Positions 54,100 through 64,000 of a stretch of DNA of 64,000 bases are shown here, piece by piece. Location: positions 1 through 64,000 of the forward strand of contig JBAOKB010000160.1 in NCBI GenBank assembly GCA_037044905.1, written 5' to 3'. Each line of letters begins with the position of its first letter. Position 1 is the first letter of the stretch. The position numbers were made by a program, and so were the translations under genes. Under the pieces are notes generated by a model. It saw nothing but the letters and a program-made list of their open reading frames with translations. It did no database searches and had not been told where the DNA came from. This stretch comes from Hortaea werneckii (Eukaryota > Ascomycota > Dothideomycetes > Mycosphaerellales > Teratosphaeriaceae).

Positions 54100-57000
54100 C
54101 TACGTCGCCGTGGTCGTAGGTCCAGACACCTGCTGCGGTGGCTGGTGTTCGTCCCTACTCCCTTCTTTGCGGGAACTGGTGCGCCAGACGTCGCGCCAGC
54201 GGCGCTTTCCCTGTGGACTGGCGGGCTCGGTATCTTTCTCATTTTTGCCAGTGCCGAGAGTCTTGATGCCGACTTTCTCGGCGATGTGCTCGAACTTGGC
54301 GCGGGCGGGGGAGCCCTTGTTCGGGCTGTCTTTCGGTTTGTCTTTGGCTGGGCTGGGCTGAGGCGACATGGGCGGCGACCCAGGCACAGGCGAAGTCGGT
54401 GGGTTGCTCATTCCGTCGATCGAGCCTTCCACGAAGCGTGCTTGCTGAGGGTGTGTTGGTAGCGGTGCAGCGCTATCCTTCCTGGACGTCGACATGGGGG
54501 TTTGGGTCTGAGATGAAGCTGCAGCGCCTATGATAGGAGCACCGGTCATCAGCTGGGGGCTTGAGATAGGATAAGTGGCGATGAGATCAGACGCACCATC
54601 ATATTGACCTCCTGCAAAGAAGCCGGATGCAAGACCGGCATGCTGCGCAATGGAACTCGCGGACTTGTATTCCAGGTGTGGGCTGAAGACGCGATGGCCG
54701 GGATAGTTGCGGTAGAGGTTCGAGTCGATACTCGTCATGCTACTCATGCGGTAGCCGGTGCTAGCGCTGCTGCTCAAAGCGGCGCTCTTGGTCGACGCAG
54801 CAGAAGACGCTGGCTGCTGGGAAATTTCATTGCCCGAGCGTTGGTTGTAAAGCGATGCCTGCAGATTGTGTTTCCCGTGTGGATCCGGGCGCGAAGGCAG
54901 TTGTTCATCCTTTGGCCCTTTCTTGTCTATAGAGCTGTTGAGCTGGCGGCGAGCAGTGGACGTCGTGCGCTTTGGGAACTCAAAGCCAGCAAGCGCATTC
55001 TGAAGAGCAGTTGGATCGACATCTGGTACGCCAGTTCCATTGCGAGTCTTTTCCCAGGCACCCAAATTGAAGGTAGCTTCGGTAATGTGAGGACCATCTG
55101 CGGCTGGCGTGAGAACTGCATTCTCGTTGTGAGGTGCAAGCATTGCTTGCTTCAATGTGTCCGTTGACTGCAGACAAGTCTCCAACGGAGCCAAGGTAGG
55201 CCTGTTGGGACGCCGATCTGTCGTTGCGGAAATGCTGTTGGACATCTGCATTGCCGCAGGGCTGGGTCGGCGAGAGATCGGTTTAGCTGGGCTTCCGGTC
55301 GACGCCTCAGCAGAAGCGTTGTTGTGGGCGGTAGACTTCATCAGCGCTGCGCAGTAGCCTTCCAAGAAGTCTGCAGAACGGTCAAACCCGGGTGGCCTAC
55401 GGTTCAAGCCTGCCTGGTATCCTTCCACAAAGTCGCGTGGCTTGTCCATGAAGTCAACGTTGTAGTAGGGCGAGGAAGTGACGCACAACTCATCCTGGCA
55501 AGCATGCATTTTCTCTGGAGAAACAGAAGCTTGCCGACTCGGATGCTCTTCGACGAAGAGCCACTCTCTGCGTTTGTTCTTGGGGCTGAGATTATGCTCT
55601 TCGCGATTAGGCAGGACGCCGGTTCCTGAATTGACATTCTGACGGTCCCACATGGTGCTGTCAATAGACCCAGAGAGTAACTGCTGGCGAGCTAGTTCCG
55701 GGTCGGCCGGAGTGCTCGGAGGTGCAGTCGGACCAGTGCCAGGGCTGGTGGCCTGCAATTGTTTCAAAGTAGAAGCAGGGTGGGCGTGGCTTACCCTAGT
55801 CCCGTTCATGTGAAGCTCGGTAGCGTCACTTTGGGTAGGCCCGTGGCTCTGAGGATCCATGATCTCCTTCTCACTGCTATCGTTGGCCAACGGGTAGTCA
55901 TGTTTGCGGATGGAGTACTCTCGAGTGTTGCGCGGGAAGAAGTCCGCCGTCTCGAAGCTGGAGATACTTGAGCTGTGAAGATGAGCACTCTTTCTGCGCG
56001 GGCTGGCCGAATCGTCTGTCTTGTTCACCACACGGAGCTGACTGCTGGTCGAAGACTGCTGGTTGGGTGGAGACAGCGACGTTGGCGTGCGAGTGTTGAC
56101 CGATTTGGCTGCGGGCATTTTATCTCTTTCGTTCTGGCCAGCAGCAAAGGCTTTTCCGGGCTTGTACGCTGGACTCATCGGGTTGAGGCTAGATTTGACT
56201 ACCTTGCCATCTGGGGCTTTGATAGGTACAGCATGTGATTTGTGGGGCGAAGCTACCTTCTGCAAGTCCGCGAACGAACGCGCGCCGTCGTTCTGAGGCG
56301 GTCCCTGATTCGTGTTCTCCTGGGTGGGCTCCAATGCTGTAGTTCCTACAGCTGCGGCTCGTGGTTGTGACGCTTGTTCGAAAGACGAATTTATCGCTCT
56401 GGGCGCCTCAATCTGGTATGGCAAGGAGGCAGATGACAGAGATCCATCGAAAGGCGGTGGTGGCACGAACATGTTCGGCGGCGGCATAGCCCAAGGTTGG
56501 CCGGCGAAAGTCGACTCTGGCGACGGACTTGGCTGGAATGCATATGTTGGGACAAATGTCCCTGGCTGAGGCATGCCATACACGGCAGCGCATGGCGCCT
56601 GTGGTAGTGCCATCTGTGGATTTTGGCGTTGCTGCAAGAACGGCGGAAGACGGCTCTTTGGAGGCGATGTGGACTGCTTTGGTTGCAAGGCGCGTGGAGA
56701 TGTCGGCGCTTCTGCTGGTGTTTGTTGCTTCAAGCTCTTCAAAGCCTTACGAATGTTGTCCGTGGTCATGACCAGTTCACGGCGCTTGCCAACAAGAGCA
56801 TCTTTTGCTGCCTTGCCCATGGTCTTGCCATGCAGAACCTCGGTCTTGTCGATGTCCTTGAGCTCATGTTCAAGCTTTGAATATTCTAGCTCCAAGGCGT
56901 TGATCTGCGCAGTGACGGATGGCTCTGGTGCAGGGACACGAGATGACTGTCGCTGAGGCGGATTGCCTGCGGTTTGAGATGCAGTTGGAACAGACCCTTG

Positions 57001-57744
57001 CGATGGCCCACGCTGGGTGACATTGAGATTCGGTGCAGGCATGAATAGCTGCATGGCGCCATTGACCTCGTTCAGGGGCATGATCGTGCCGTTGACAATC
57101 TGGCACAGGCGGCCATCCATGTCTTGAGCGACAAAACCATTCTGCGTTGCTTGCGTCCATTGGGTCTTCCCGGTGGGATGGTTTGGCGCAAATTTGACAA
57201 GGCCGCCATTGGTCTTGATCGCGCTATAGCCGTACCGGGGGTGGCAGAGGGGAGACTGTTCGCTCGGTACAATGCGGCCACCGGCTGTTACACGGACGTG
57301 AGGTGGCGAGCCGTGAGCTTTGACAAGCGATTCGATCTTTCTGGCGCGCATTGACTGAGTGGGGGACTGACGTGCTCTCCATGATCCGCCCGCCGCTGCT
57401 GCTGCTGTGCTGCGGACATTCTGATTATTGGAAACTATCTCACATAGAACAGGGACACCCTTTGAAGGCAGTGGAGCGGCCGGAATGCGGTCGGCTTCAG
57501 AGGCAGTCGTGGAGCGGTTCTCTTTGTTGGATGGCACCCGAAGAGAGTTGGCGGACGCTCGAGATTTCCAAGAGCGGGCGGCGAAAGACCTTGAACCGCG
57601 AAGCACGTGTTCTGTAGATGCGTGAAGCGGAGTCAGCTCGGTTTCGGAGTCATGACGGTCGAATGGGGTTGGCGACGGAGTGTCAACGAGCTTGTTGACC
57701 CAAAGTCTTTGGGACTCGAGGTTTGAAGGGGATAGTTTATCCAT
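54100..57744 (-). CDS. Large disordered protein with a coiled coil (1214 aa)
   Basis: Single intronless frame of 1214 codons from ATG 57744 (MDKLSPSNLESQRLW). Mostly Ser/Pro/Gln/Asn-rich disorder with many SP and TP sites. Ordered islands are a conserved-looking stretch at residues about 148-235 (HVRVTAGGRIVPSEQSP, GRLCQIVNGTIMPLNEV), a predicted coiled coil at about 280-341 (INALELEYSKLEHELKDI), and a pair of related motifs DFVEGYQAGL and DFLEGYCAAL around residue 800. The C-terminus is Pro-rich, then basic (KRRWRDVWR). The architecture suggests a scaffold or regulatory phosphoprotein. No family is named with confidence. ORF length alone makes the gene certain. Confidence 0.85.
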   Translation of the reverse strand: MDKLSPSNLESQRLWVNKLVDTPSPTPFDRHDSETELTPLHASTEHVLRGSRSFAARSWKSRASANSLRVPSNKENRSTTASEADRIPAAPLPSKGVPVLCEIVSNNQNVRSTAAAAAGGSWRARQSPTQSMRARKIESLVKAHGSPPHVRVTAGGRIVPSEQSPLCHPRYGYSAIKTNGGLVKFAPNHPTGKTQWTQATQNGFVAQDMDGRLCQIVNGTIMPLNEVNGAMQLFMPAPNLNVTQRGPSQGSVPTASQTAGNPPQRQSSRVPAPEPSVTAQINALELEYSKLEHELKDIDKTEVLHGKTMGKAAKDALVGKRRELVMTTDNIRKALKSLKQQTPAEAPTSPRALQPKQSTSPPKSRLPPFLQQRQNPQMALPQAPCAAVYGMPQPGTFVPTYAFQPSPSPESTFAGQPWAMPPPNMFVPPPPFDGSLSSASLPYQIEAPRAINSSFEQASQPRAAAVGTTALEPTQENTNQGPPQNDGARSFADLQKVASPHKSHAVPIKAPDGKVVKSSLNPMSPAYKPGKAFAAGQNERDKMPAAKSVNTRTPTSLSPPNQQSSTSSQLRVVNKTDDSASPRRKSAHLHSSSISSFETADFFPRNTREYSIRKHDYPLANDSSEKEIMDPQSHGPTQSDATELHMNGTRVSHAHPASTLKQLQATSPGTGPTAPPSTPADPELARQQLLSGSIDSTMWDRQNVNSGTGVLPNREEHNLSPKNKRREWLFVEEHPSRQASVSPEKMHACQDELCVTSSPYYNVDFMDKPRDFVEGYQAGLNRRPPGFDRSADFLEGYCAALMKSTAHNNASAEASTGSPAKPISRRPSPAAMQMSNSISATTDRRPNRPTLAPLETCLQSTDTLKQAMLAPHNENAVLTPAADGPHITEATFNLGAWEKTRNGTGVPDVDPTALQNALAGFEFPKRTTSTARRQLNSSIDKKGPKDEQLPSRPDPHGKHNLQASLYNQRSGNEISQQPASSAASTKSAALSSSASTGYRMSSMTSIDSNLYRNYPGHRVFSPHLEYKSASSIAQHAGLASGFFAGGQYDGASDLIATYPISSPQLMTGAPIIGAAASSQTQTPMSTSRKDSAAPLPTHPQQARFVEGSIDGMSNPPTSPVPGSPPMSPQPSPAKDKPKDSPNKGSPARAKFEHIAEKVGIKTLGTGKNEKDTEPASPQGKRRWRDVWRTSSRKEGSRDEHQPPQQVSGPTTTAT

Positions 57745-58687
57745 GAGAAAACAAAGATTGAGTGTGAGGGATTTGTGATGTGCATGGAATATGCGTGGTT
57801 GATGGCAAGGCAGGCTTGTTTACGTATGATGCTCAAGATGAAGATCAATGTCCGTGCGTGTGGCGAAGGGCTGCCTTACCTTTGATGAGTTCCGCGTCGC
57901 CATTGTCATTTTCTTCGATTGCTTCCTTCAGGTGCAGCGTCGGCTGCGAAGCTGTGCTGCGCAGTCGATGGAGCATCTCAGCAGAGTAGACCCGTCGGGT
58001 CGACTTTTCGGAAGCCATTCAATGCAGCGAAGAGCGTAAACGGAGGAAACGGGCTTCAAAACGCAAATGCTCCGTGTGGGCAAGCTGCGACGAAGCTGTC
58101 AGCGGACATCACACACCACACAATTTGGACTGACCTATTACTATGAGTGGACCAGTATTTCGGACTATCCAAGTGCAGTGGCCTCAAGAGGCAGTGGTCA
58201 GTGGGTGCGAACGAGAGCAGCGAGAGTGGGGGGTTATAAAGAGTTGACAATGGCCGGGATTGCGATGCGCGTGAACGAGTGGACGTCTTCTGGTGGGTGT
58301 GATGGATGGAGTGTGATGAGTGAAGGAGGGAGACGGGGTTTCAACTCGGGATTAGAGCAACACTGTTTGTGCACAGCCCCATCCATACTTGCAAGAACTG
58401 CTCTGTTTCTCCTTGTCGATGACGAAGGAGCAGCGCGATAAGGCGTAAGTGCTATACCAAGGGTCGACCAAGTGCTGTTCGCAATCATCGCGCCTGCGGC
58501 CTTGGAAAGGGCCATAAGAAATTCAAGAACGAGAAACTTGATCTTTTACAAAGCAGGCACAATCAAAGATCCCCGACGCTCCGATGGCTTTCCGAATTCG
58601 ACTTCAGCACATGCGGCATACCGAACACCAAACTCCTCGCTCCCAAATCACAGATGTAGAGTCGCGAAGCGCAAACTCGTCCGGTCT
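57745..58687. other. Intergenic, promoter of the disordered-protein gene
   Basis: About 940 bp between two minus-strand genes, with only short ORFs on both strands. Nothing recognised. Confidence 0.4.
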
Positions 58688-59137
58688 CTATTTGTTCTTC
58701 GTCTGCTTGTACGAGAAGCGCTTTCGTGTCCTGTGTCACCCGTCAGCGAAGCTTACATTTGACCCTCATGCGCCCAGATACATACGGCGAAAATTCTCCA
58801 AGCTTGTGTCCAACCATGTCCTCCGTAATTCTCACATCATGGTAGATCTTGCCATTGTACACCTGGAAAATCAGGCCTACGAAATTAGGAAGTATGGTGG
58901 CTGCTCGTGCTTGGGTCTTGATCGGTGGTACTCGCTCGCCAAGTTTCGGGCGGACAATAGGAAGTCTAAGGATATCAGTATGGGTACCGCGAGGCTTGCC
59001 GAGTTGTGAAGCGCCATGAAACGACGTACGGTACGATGTGTGGCCCTGCTGATGGTTAGCGAGCTGTAAAGCGTTCGGGTCAAGTTCTCCATACCTTTCC
59101 AAACCGATCGTGCTAATAAACACTGCGTTACCCTCAT
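58688..59137 (-). CDS. RSM19: Mitochondrial ribosomal protein uS19m
   Basis: Four exons on the minus strand (59137-59095, 59045-59030, 58965-58786, 58730-58688), joined in frame by family conservation, give 93 residues, close to the 91 of yeast Rsm19. The spliced protein starts MRVTQCLLARSVWKGPHIVP and continues IKTQARAATILPNFVG, TEDMVGHKLGEFSPTRKRF and KQTKNK. These are the uS19 signature (P-x-F-V-G, NGK, ENMVGHKLGEF-type) and the mitochondrial form's tail. The protein sits in the head of the mitochondrial small subunit and contacts rRNA. Exon 2 is only 16 nt. All introns (49, 64 and 55 bp) are GT-AG. It shares a 367-bp divergent promoter with mre11. Confidence 0.9.
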
Positions 59138-59504
59138 GGTCGATAGATGAAAGTTTCGCTTTGAATGTGCAAGGGCGTAGCTTGATGCTGCAAGCACTTC
59201 GAGGTATGACCGCCAGTGATTGGGATGCGTTAGGGCGGAGATGGAAGTCCCAATGAGGAAACGACTGCCGAACTCGGGTGCTCCCGTCAAGGTTCGATTG
59301 GCGTTCGCTAGCGTGACTCTTTCGCGGCACCCTCAGGCTTCCGTGCATTCACATCCACTTCCAACTTGTTTCCGCCTAAGAAGCTGGATTATCTGAATCT
59401 TCTACCCTTTCCGACTTGTCCTTCATGTTATGTCCGTTCGATCTGACACTGAGCTGTTTTAGCCTTTGCTCTTCCCGCAAAGACGCCACATCTAAGCCAC
59501 AAAG
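59138..59504. promoter_or_regulatory. Divergent promoter between RSM19 and mre11
   Basis: 367 bp separate the two start codons, so both genes must share upstream control sequences. No specific binding site is recognised. Confidence 0.45.
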
Positions 59505-61803
59505 ATGCCGTCTAACTATACCGGTTCGTTGTAAAGGATAATTGCAAATGATTAAACATCGGACTGACATTATGTCTACAGCGGCGGACACAATCCGAGT
59601 TCTCGTCTCAACTGACAACCATGTCGGCTACAATGAGAGGGATCCTGTCCGAGGCGATGACAGCTGGAAGTCCTTTCACGAAGTCATGACCCTTGCCAAA
59701 GATCGAGACGTTGATATGGTCTTGCTCGCGGGTGATCTCTTCCATGAGAACAAACCAAGCCGCAAATCGATGTATCAGGTCATGCGAAGCCTCCGCATGA
59801 ATTGCTACGGCGACAAACCCTGTGAGCTCGAAATGCTAAGCGATGCGAGCGAGCAGTTTGGCGGCACATTCAACCACGTCAACTACGAGGACCCAGATAT
59901 CAATGTTGCCATTCCCGTCTTCTCAATCCACGGCAATCATGACGACCCATCTGGCGAGGGCCACCTTGCGGCGCTGGATATCCTGCAAATGTCTGGCTTA
60001 ATCAACTATTATGGACGAACGCCCGAGTCAGACAACATTGAGGTAAAGCCTGTTTTGTTGCAAAAAGGAAACACCAAGCTTGCTCTCTACGGCCTCAGTA
60101 ACGTCCGCGACGAACGCCTTTTCCGCACGTTCCGAGATGGCAAGGTCAAGTTTTTTCAGCCAAGCACTCAGAAAGACGACTGGTTCAATCTGATGAGCGT
60201 ACATCAAAACCACCATGCGTACACTGACACTGGCTATCTACCTGAACACTTCTTACCAAAGTTCTTGCATCTCGTTGTCTGGGGTCATGAGCACAAGTGC
60301 TTGATCGACCCGACGAAAAATCCAGATCAAGGCTTCCACGTCATGCAGCCTGGATCCTCCGTAGCTACTTCCCTCGTAGAAGGTGAAGCAGAGACGAAGA
60401 AAGTTGCGATCCTAACCATCAAGGGCCAAGACTTTGATTGCGAAACGATTCGCTTGAAGACAGTTAGACCCTTTGTCATGAAAGAAATCGCTCTCTCAAA
60501 CTTCCGTGAGATGCGCGATATCGCGCAAATCAGCGACAACAAGCCCAAAATCACCCGGTTTTTAGAAGGCATTGTGAATGAGTTGATCGAACAGGCGACC
60601 GAGCAATGGCGTGAAACGCAGGAGGAGGCCGGCGATACAAACGAAGACGAAGAAGTCATTGAGCCGCCCTTGCCGCTTGTGCGTTTACGAGTCGAATACA
60701 CAGCGCCTGAAGGTGGCAATTTTGATATCGACAACCCTCAACGCTTCTCTTCGCGTTTCCTGGGCAGGGTCGCGAATGCAACAGACGTCGTCCAATTTCA
60801 TCGCAAGCGCCAGACGCAGAAGCAGATCAAGGCCCGGCCTGAGATGCCTGACGCTGATCGTCTGGAGCAAATCCGCCTCGACAGCGTCAAGGTGGAAAAG
60901 CTCGTGAAGGAGTTTCTAACGGCCCAGTCTCTGACAATTCTCCCTCAGAATAACTTTTCCGATGCCGTTGGTATGTTTGTGGATAAAGACGACAAAAACG
61001 CCATGAACGATTTTGTAGATGACGCTCTCGCTTCTCAAGTGAAGCAGCTGATTGGCGACGAGGAGGACGAGGATTGGGACGAGGAGCGTATGGCGGAGAT
61101 GATGGAGGAGTGCAAAGCTGCGCTGGAGGCCAAGTTCGATCGAGGCGAAGCAAAGCGTAGTAAGCGAACAATTAGCCGAAATCCGAAGCCTGACAATTGG
61201 GACAGCGATGTAGATGGCCCGTGGGAAGATCAGCCGGCAAGTTACATTGGCCAAGGCGAACAAGAAGGCGAGGTCGAGGTCGACGATGAGGATGACGAGA
61301 ATGTTTCTCGAGCGTCGACTAGAGGTAGGGGCAGAGGTAGGGGCAGAGGCGGAAGGGCAGCAGGCGCAGGTACGACAAGGAAGACGGCTGCTTCCACGAA
61401 GAAAGCCCCAGCGAAAGCAGGTGGTCGCGGGAAGAAGAAGCCCGTTGAAGACGATGAAGATGACGAGGAAGACGTTGTGATGTTTGATGATGACGACGAC
61501 GACGATGACGAAAGCCAACTCTTTGTCAAGCCTACTTCGAAGAAAGCGCCAGCAAAGAAAGCTCCAACTAGAAGCAACGCCCAAACGAGCAGAGCGAGCA
61601 CGGGGAAACAAACGCAGCTTTCATGGCTAGGGAGTCAATCAAGCCAGGCAAATGGTTCTGCAGGCGGCGGTAGTGGAAGGGCGACAACGAACAGAGCACC
61701 ACCGAAAAGGCGTCAGGAGCCCAGCGAGGACGAGATCAGCGACGACGATGCGTTTGAGCCACCACCTGCAGCTGCCGCTCGTGCAAGGACATCACGGCGT
61801 TAG
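59505..61803 (+). CDS. mre11: Double-strand-break repair nuclease Mre11
   Basis: Predicted exons 59505-59523 and 59582-61803 (58-bp intron, GACTGAC branch, CTACAG) give 746 residues starting MPSNYTAADTIRVLV. An alternative unspliced start at ATG 59572 (MSTAADTIRVLV) is also in frame. All Mre11 phosphoesterase motifs are present: STDNHVGYNERD, VLLAGDLFHEN, FSIHGNHDDPSGEG, VHQNHHAY and VVWGHEHKC. The DNA-binding/capping domain follows (RPFVMKEIALSNF). The C-terminus holds an acidic patch, a Gly/Arg (GAR) motif RGRGRGRGGRA and a disordered tail with TQLSWLGSQSS. The nuclear MRN complex (Mre11-Rad50-Nbs1) uses this Mn-dependent nuclease for break resection, checkpoint signalling and telomere upkeep. 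Confidence 0.95.
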
Positions 61804-62361
61804 GCGACACGTGCGTAAGTTCATCAGGCAAAGGGTGTCTTGAGACCATGAATGACATGGCGTAAGGATGTGATTGCATGGCAAGGCGTTGAGGGAATAC
61901 CAACTACATTTTAATTCATACCCAAGGACGGTCGATAGCGTAGCAAGGCTGAATAGGTCATGTCACGGGCCTTTCATTGTGTCACAGTCCACCGCGTTGT
62001 ATGTTCCAAATACAAGATCTCACGTTCCATCCCACAAGCAAGCACATCCGCCGTTGACTGCAAGTCGGACAGCTGTCAAAGCTGATCAGTCGGCTACTTC
62101 CTCGCCGCATTCAGTAGTCTTTTAGAACAAGGTCTGGTCGAGCTATGGTGTGATCATCATACGGTGATGGAGACTCTCGTCAGAAAGAGAATAGAAATGT
62201 CATTGTTTGGTATCTTTACAGTATGTCACAATCGTAACGCCAGCTCAAGGCTAGCCAGCCGAGCATGTCCAAATGCCAACCCATAACGTACTCATGATAG
62301 AAACCCCGGAACGCCGTAGCACCCCCGGACTCCACTCATGGATTTTGCAAAAAAACGTAAC
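61804..62361. other. Convergent intergenic region
   Basis: About 560 bp between the 3' ends of mre11 and the TAF10 gene. Nothing recognised. Confidence 0.4.
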
Positions 62362-63192
62362 TCATCTGTAGAACTCTCCCCTCTTCACGTTGACCCCATA
62401 TTCGCCCACCGCCATACCGAGATCCTCCATTGTAAGCACCGTCCTCCCTTGTCCGCCACCGGCACCGCCGCCGCCATACCCTGCCCTGGGCCCACCTAGT
62501 GGCTGGTTCTTCCCGCCTGCCTCCTTCTTGCCCTTCCCACCTCCCTCCACTCCTTCGCCCCCAGCTGGCATGTTCATACCAAATCCGGCAGCACCTCCGA
62601 GCCCCGTCAGCGGGTTGTTAGACGTCGTGTTCGTGGACCTTATGCGGGAATATTGATACGCGTCCGCGGCGATGTCTGCCACGAACTTCTGCGTCGCGAG
62701 CGCCATCAGTCGCGCAAGTCTCCGATCGGTTTCAGGTGGTGGTGGCAGACCGGCGAGGGTGAGGTAGTAGTCCGTCACCGCGTCGGGGATGATCGGCGCG
62801 TAGTCGTCCATCTTGCCCAGGAACTCTCGCAGGCTGGCGTCTTTCTTTTGCGGGATGCGGGGTTCGACCGCGCTGGGGATTGGGGGGCCAGCATCGGCCG
62901 GAGGCTGGGAGGGTTCTTGAGGTTGTGAGGAAGGCCTTGCAGGTGCTTCGGAGGTCCCGTCGAGGTTCATGCCCATCTCGTGTTCGAGTGCTTGATCGTC
63001 GTCGGGTTGATGGTCGACAGGATCGGCAGGCGCCGGAGGCTGCGACTCTGGTTGGGGTTCGGACTGAGACTGAGGCTGTTGCTCAGCCTGGCGCTCGGGC
63101 TCGGGCTGAGTGTTGGCATTGTCGGGTGCGGTAGGGGGCGGCAATGAGCCCTCGGCGGTGGACTGGGAAGGCTGCGGTGTTGGTTCTGCCAT
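62362..63192 (-). CDS. taf10: TFIID/SAGA subunit TAF10
   Basis: Intronless 276-codon frame from ATG 63192 (MAEPTPQPSQSTAEG). The first 110 residues are Pro/Gln/Glu-rich and disordered. The histone-fold part begins at SLREFLGKMDDYAPIIPDAV and continues TDYYLTLAGLPPPP, RLARLMALATQKFVADIAADA and YQYSRIRS. After a long Gly-rich loop comes LTMEDLGMAVGEYGVNVKR. This is the TAF10 pattern, with the loop before the last helix longer than usual. TAF10 is a nuclear subunit of TFIID and SAGA needed for RNA polymerase II transcription. Confidence is high from the conserved YAPIIPDAVTDYYL and LTMEDL blocks. Confidence 0.93.
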   Translation of the reverse strand: MAEPTPQPSQSTAEGSLPPPTAPDNANTQPEPERQAEQQPQSQSEPQPESQPPAPADPVDHQPDDDQALEHEMGMNLDGTSEAPARPSSQPQEPSQPPADAGPPIPSAVEPRIPQKKDASLREFLGKMDDYAPIIPDAVTDYYLTLAGLPPPPETDRRLARLMALATQKFVADIAADAYQYSRIRSTNTTSNNPLTGLGGAAGFGMNMPAGGEGVEGGGKGKKEAGGKNQPLGGPRAGYGGGGAGGGQGRTVLTMEDLGMAVGEYGVNVKRGEFYR

Positions 63193-64000
63193 GCTGCGTG
63201 GACTTCACTTGCCCATGTGCTTGCAGTGTCGGAGTACTCAGTAGAGAGGCGCGCTGTTGAAGGAGGGAGCACCTGAAGTTCGATGTTGTCCGTGTATTCA
63301 CCAGATTGACCTCTATGCGTGTTTGCAACGTCGACAGTTGACGCAAACGTTGGAGCGTGGTTGGCAATGCGATGAGAGGCAGGCGACGCGGGCATGTGAA
63401 GTGCTTGGCACCTGCAAGCGCTCAGTCAGCAACACGCGGGATCGTCCGATAGTGAATGTTCTCCAGCCCGCAATGTTATGCTTCGTCTCTTCTTGCCTTC
63501 ATGTAGCAATGCGCTCAGTGTCATCTTTTGCCAACCACACGTATTCAGTGGCCAAGACGGGGCTTACCAGCAGGTTGCAGTATCTAAGCCAAAGTTATCT
63601 CGGCTCTGTCTGTCAGGTTTCGACTCATTGAACAGTTCGTGAAGCAACATATGCGTCAGATATCTCATCTCGACTCTCCCTCGACCACCAGGCACGCAAT
63701 GCTGTGCAGCTCGAAGACCCTAGAATTTCATGCATCATATATTCTGGATCCAACGGTGTCGCCATCCGCCTGTGACATAAACGCTACTAACGCCAGTAAC
63801 CAGGACCCGGTATCTTGGGGATACCAAAGCACCACCGGACTTGGAGCCGTCTTCAGTGACTGGGTGTATTACCAAAATCTTCAGGCTCGTGAACCATAAT
63901 GCACACCTTAGTTGTCAGAGCGTTGGTCACAGCCGCACTCCGCGGTCCTGGCGTTACATGAGCTTTCGGCCACGCAATAGTCGAGAGTGCAGCTCCCTGA
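63193..64000. other. Upstream flank of taf10 to window end
   Basis: About 800 bp with the taf10 promoter. Short plus-strand ORFs at 63257-63631 and 63639-63899 show no recognised domain and could be spurious or part of a gene continuing beyond the window. Confidence 0.4.

Noticed and set aside
1..64000. CRISPR arrays, operons or ribosome binding sites
   Set aside because: The gene structure is eukaryotic (spliced, monocistronic); no regularly spaced repeat array is present.

Overview
This window is nuclear DNA of a filamentous ascomycete (Pezizomycotina, most likely a Dothideomycete; I do not name a species). The reasons are short GT-AG introns of 47-65 bp with CTGAC/CTAAC-like branch points, long intergenic spacers with 3' poly-T tracts, a fused ergothioneine synthase Egt1, Zn2Cys6 regulators and Kex2-processed secreted proteins. 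Introns were found by eye from frame continuity, splice consensus and, where available, family conservation. Most splice sites are predictions.

The window has two halves. Bases 1 to about 31,100 form an orphan block. It holds about eleven better-supported genes and some weaker ORFs, and I recognise no enzyme, transporter or housekeeping gene among them. Several carry nucleic-acid-binding hallmarks: an AT-hook (435-2057), a Myb/SANT-like domain (6671-7767) and Cys/His finger-like modules (9207-10754, 11988-13103, 23830-24954). Some are related. The genes at 9207 and 11988 share a C-terminal CX4CX16HX4HG...PWLRxxGVDP module. The genes at 435 and 29663, and more weakly the one at 3277, share a helical domain with an F-A-x-N-P motif. 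Between about 17 and 29 kb clear coding potential is sparse, with degenerate repeats, a 62-bp tandem duplication and short unresolved ORFs.

Bases 31.5 to 64 kb are more conventional. In order they hold: a secreted Thr/Ser-rich protein with Kex2 sites; a small secreted cysteine-rich protein whose mature part fits the CS-alpha-beta (defensin-like) spacing; egt1; a gene encoding a short Cys/His-rich N-terminus; a regulator with two Zn2Cys6 clusters, divergent from a TauD/TfdA-type dioxygenase; two convergent membrane-protein genes; an ABHD12-like hydrolase that has lost its nucleophile region; threonine synthase (THR4); a 1214-residue disordered protein; mitochondrial ribosomal protein uS19m, divergent from MRE11; and TAF10, convergent with MRE11.

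The most interesting leads are the CS-alpha-beta peptide, the two unnamed domain families in the orphan block, the dual-cluster regulator with a non-canonical splice acceptor next to a dioxygenase, and the internally deleted hydrolase.
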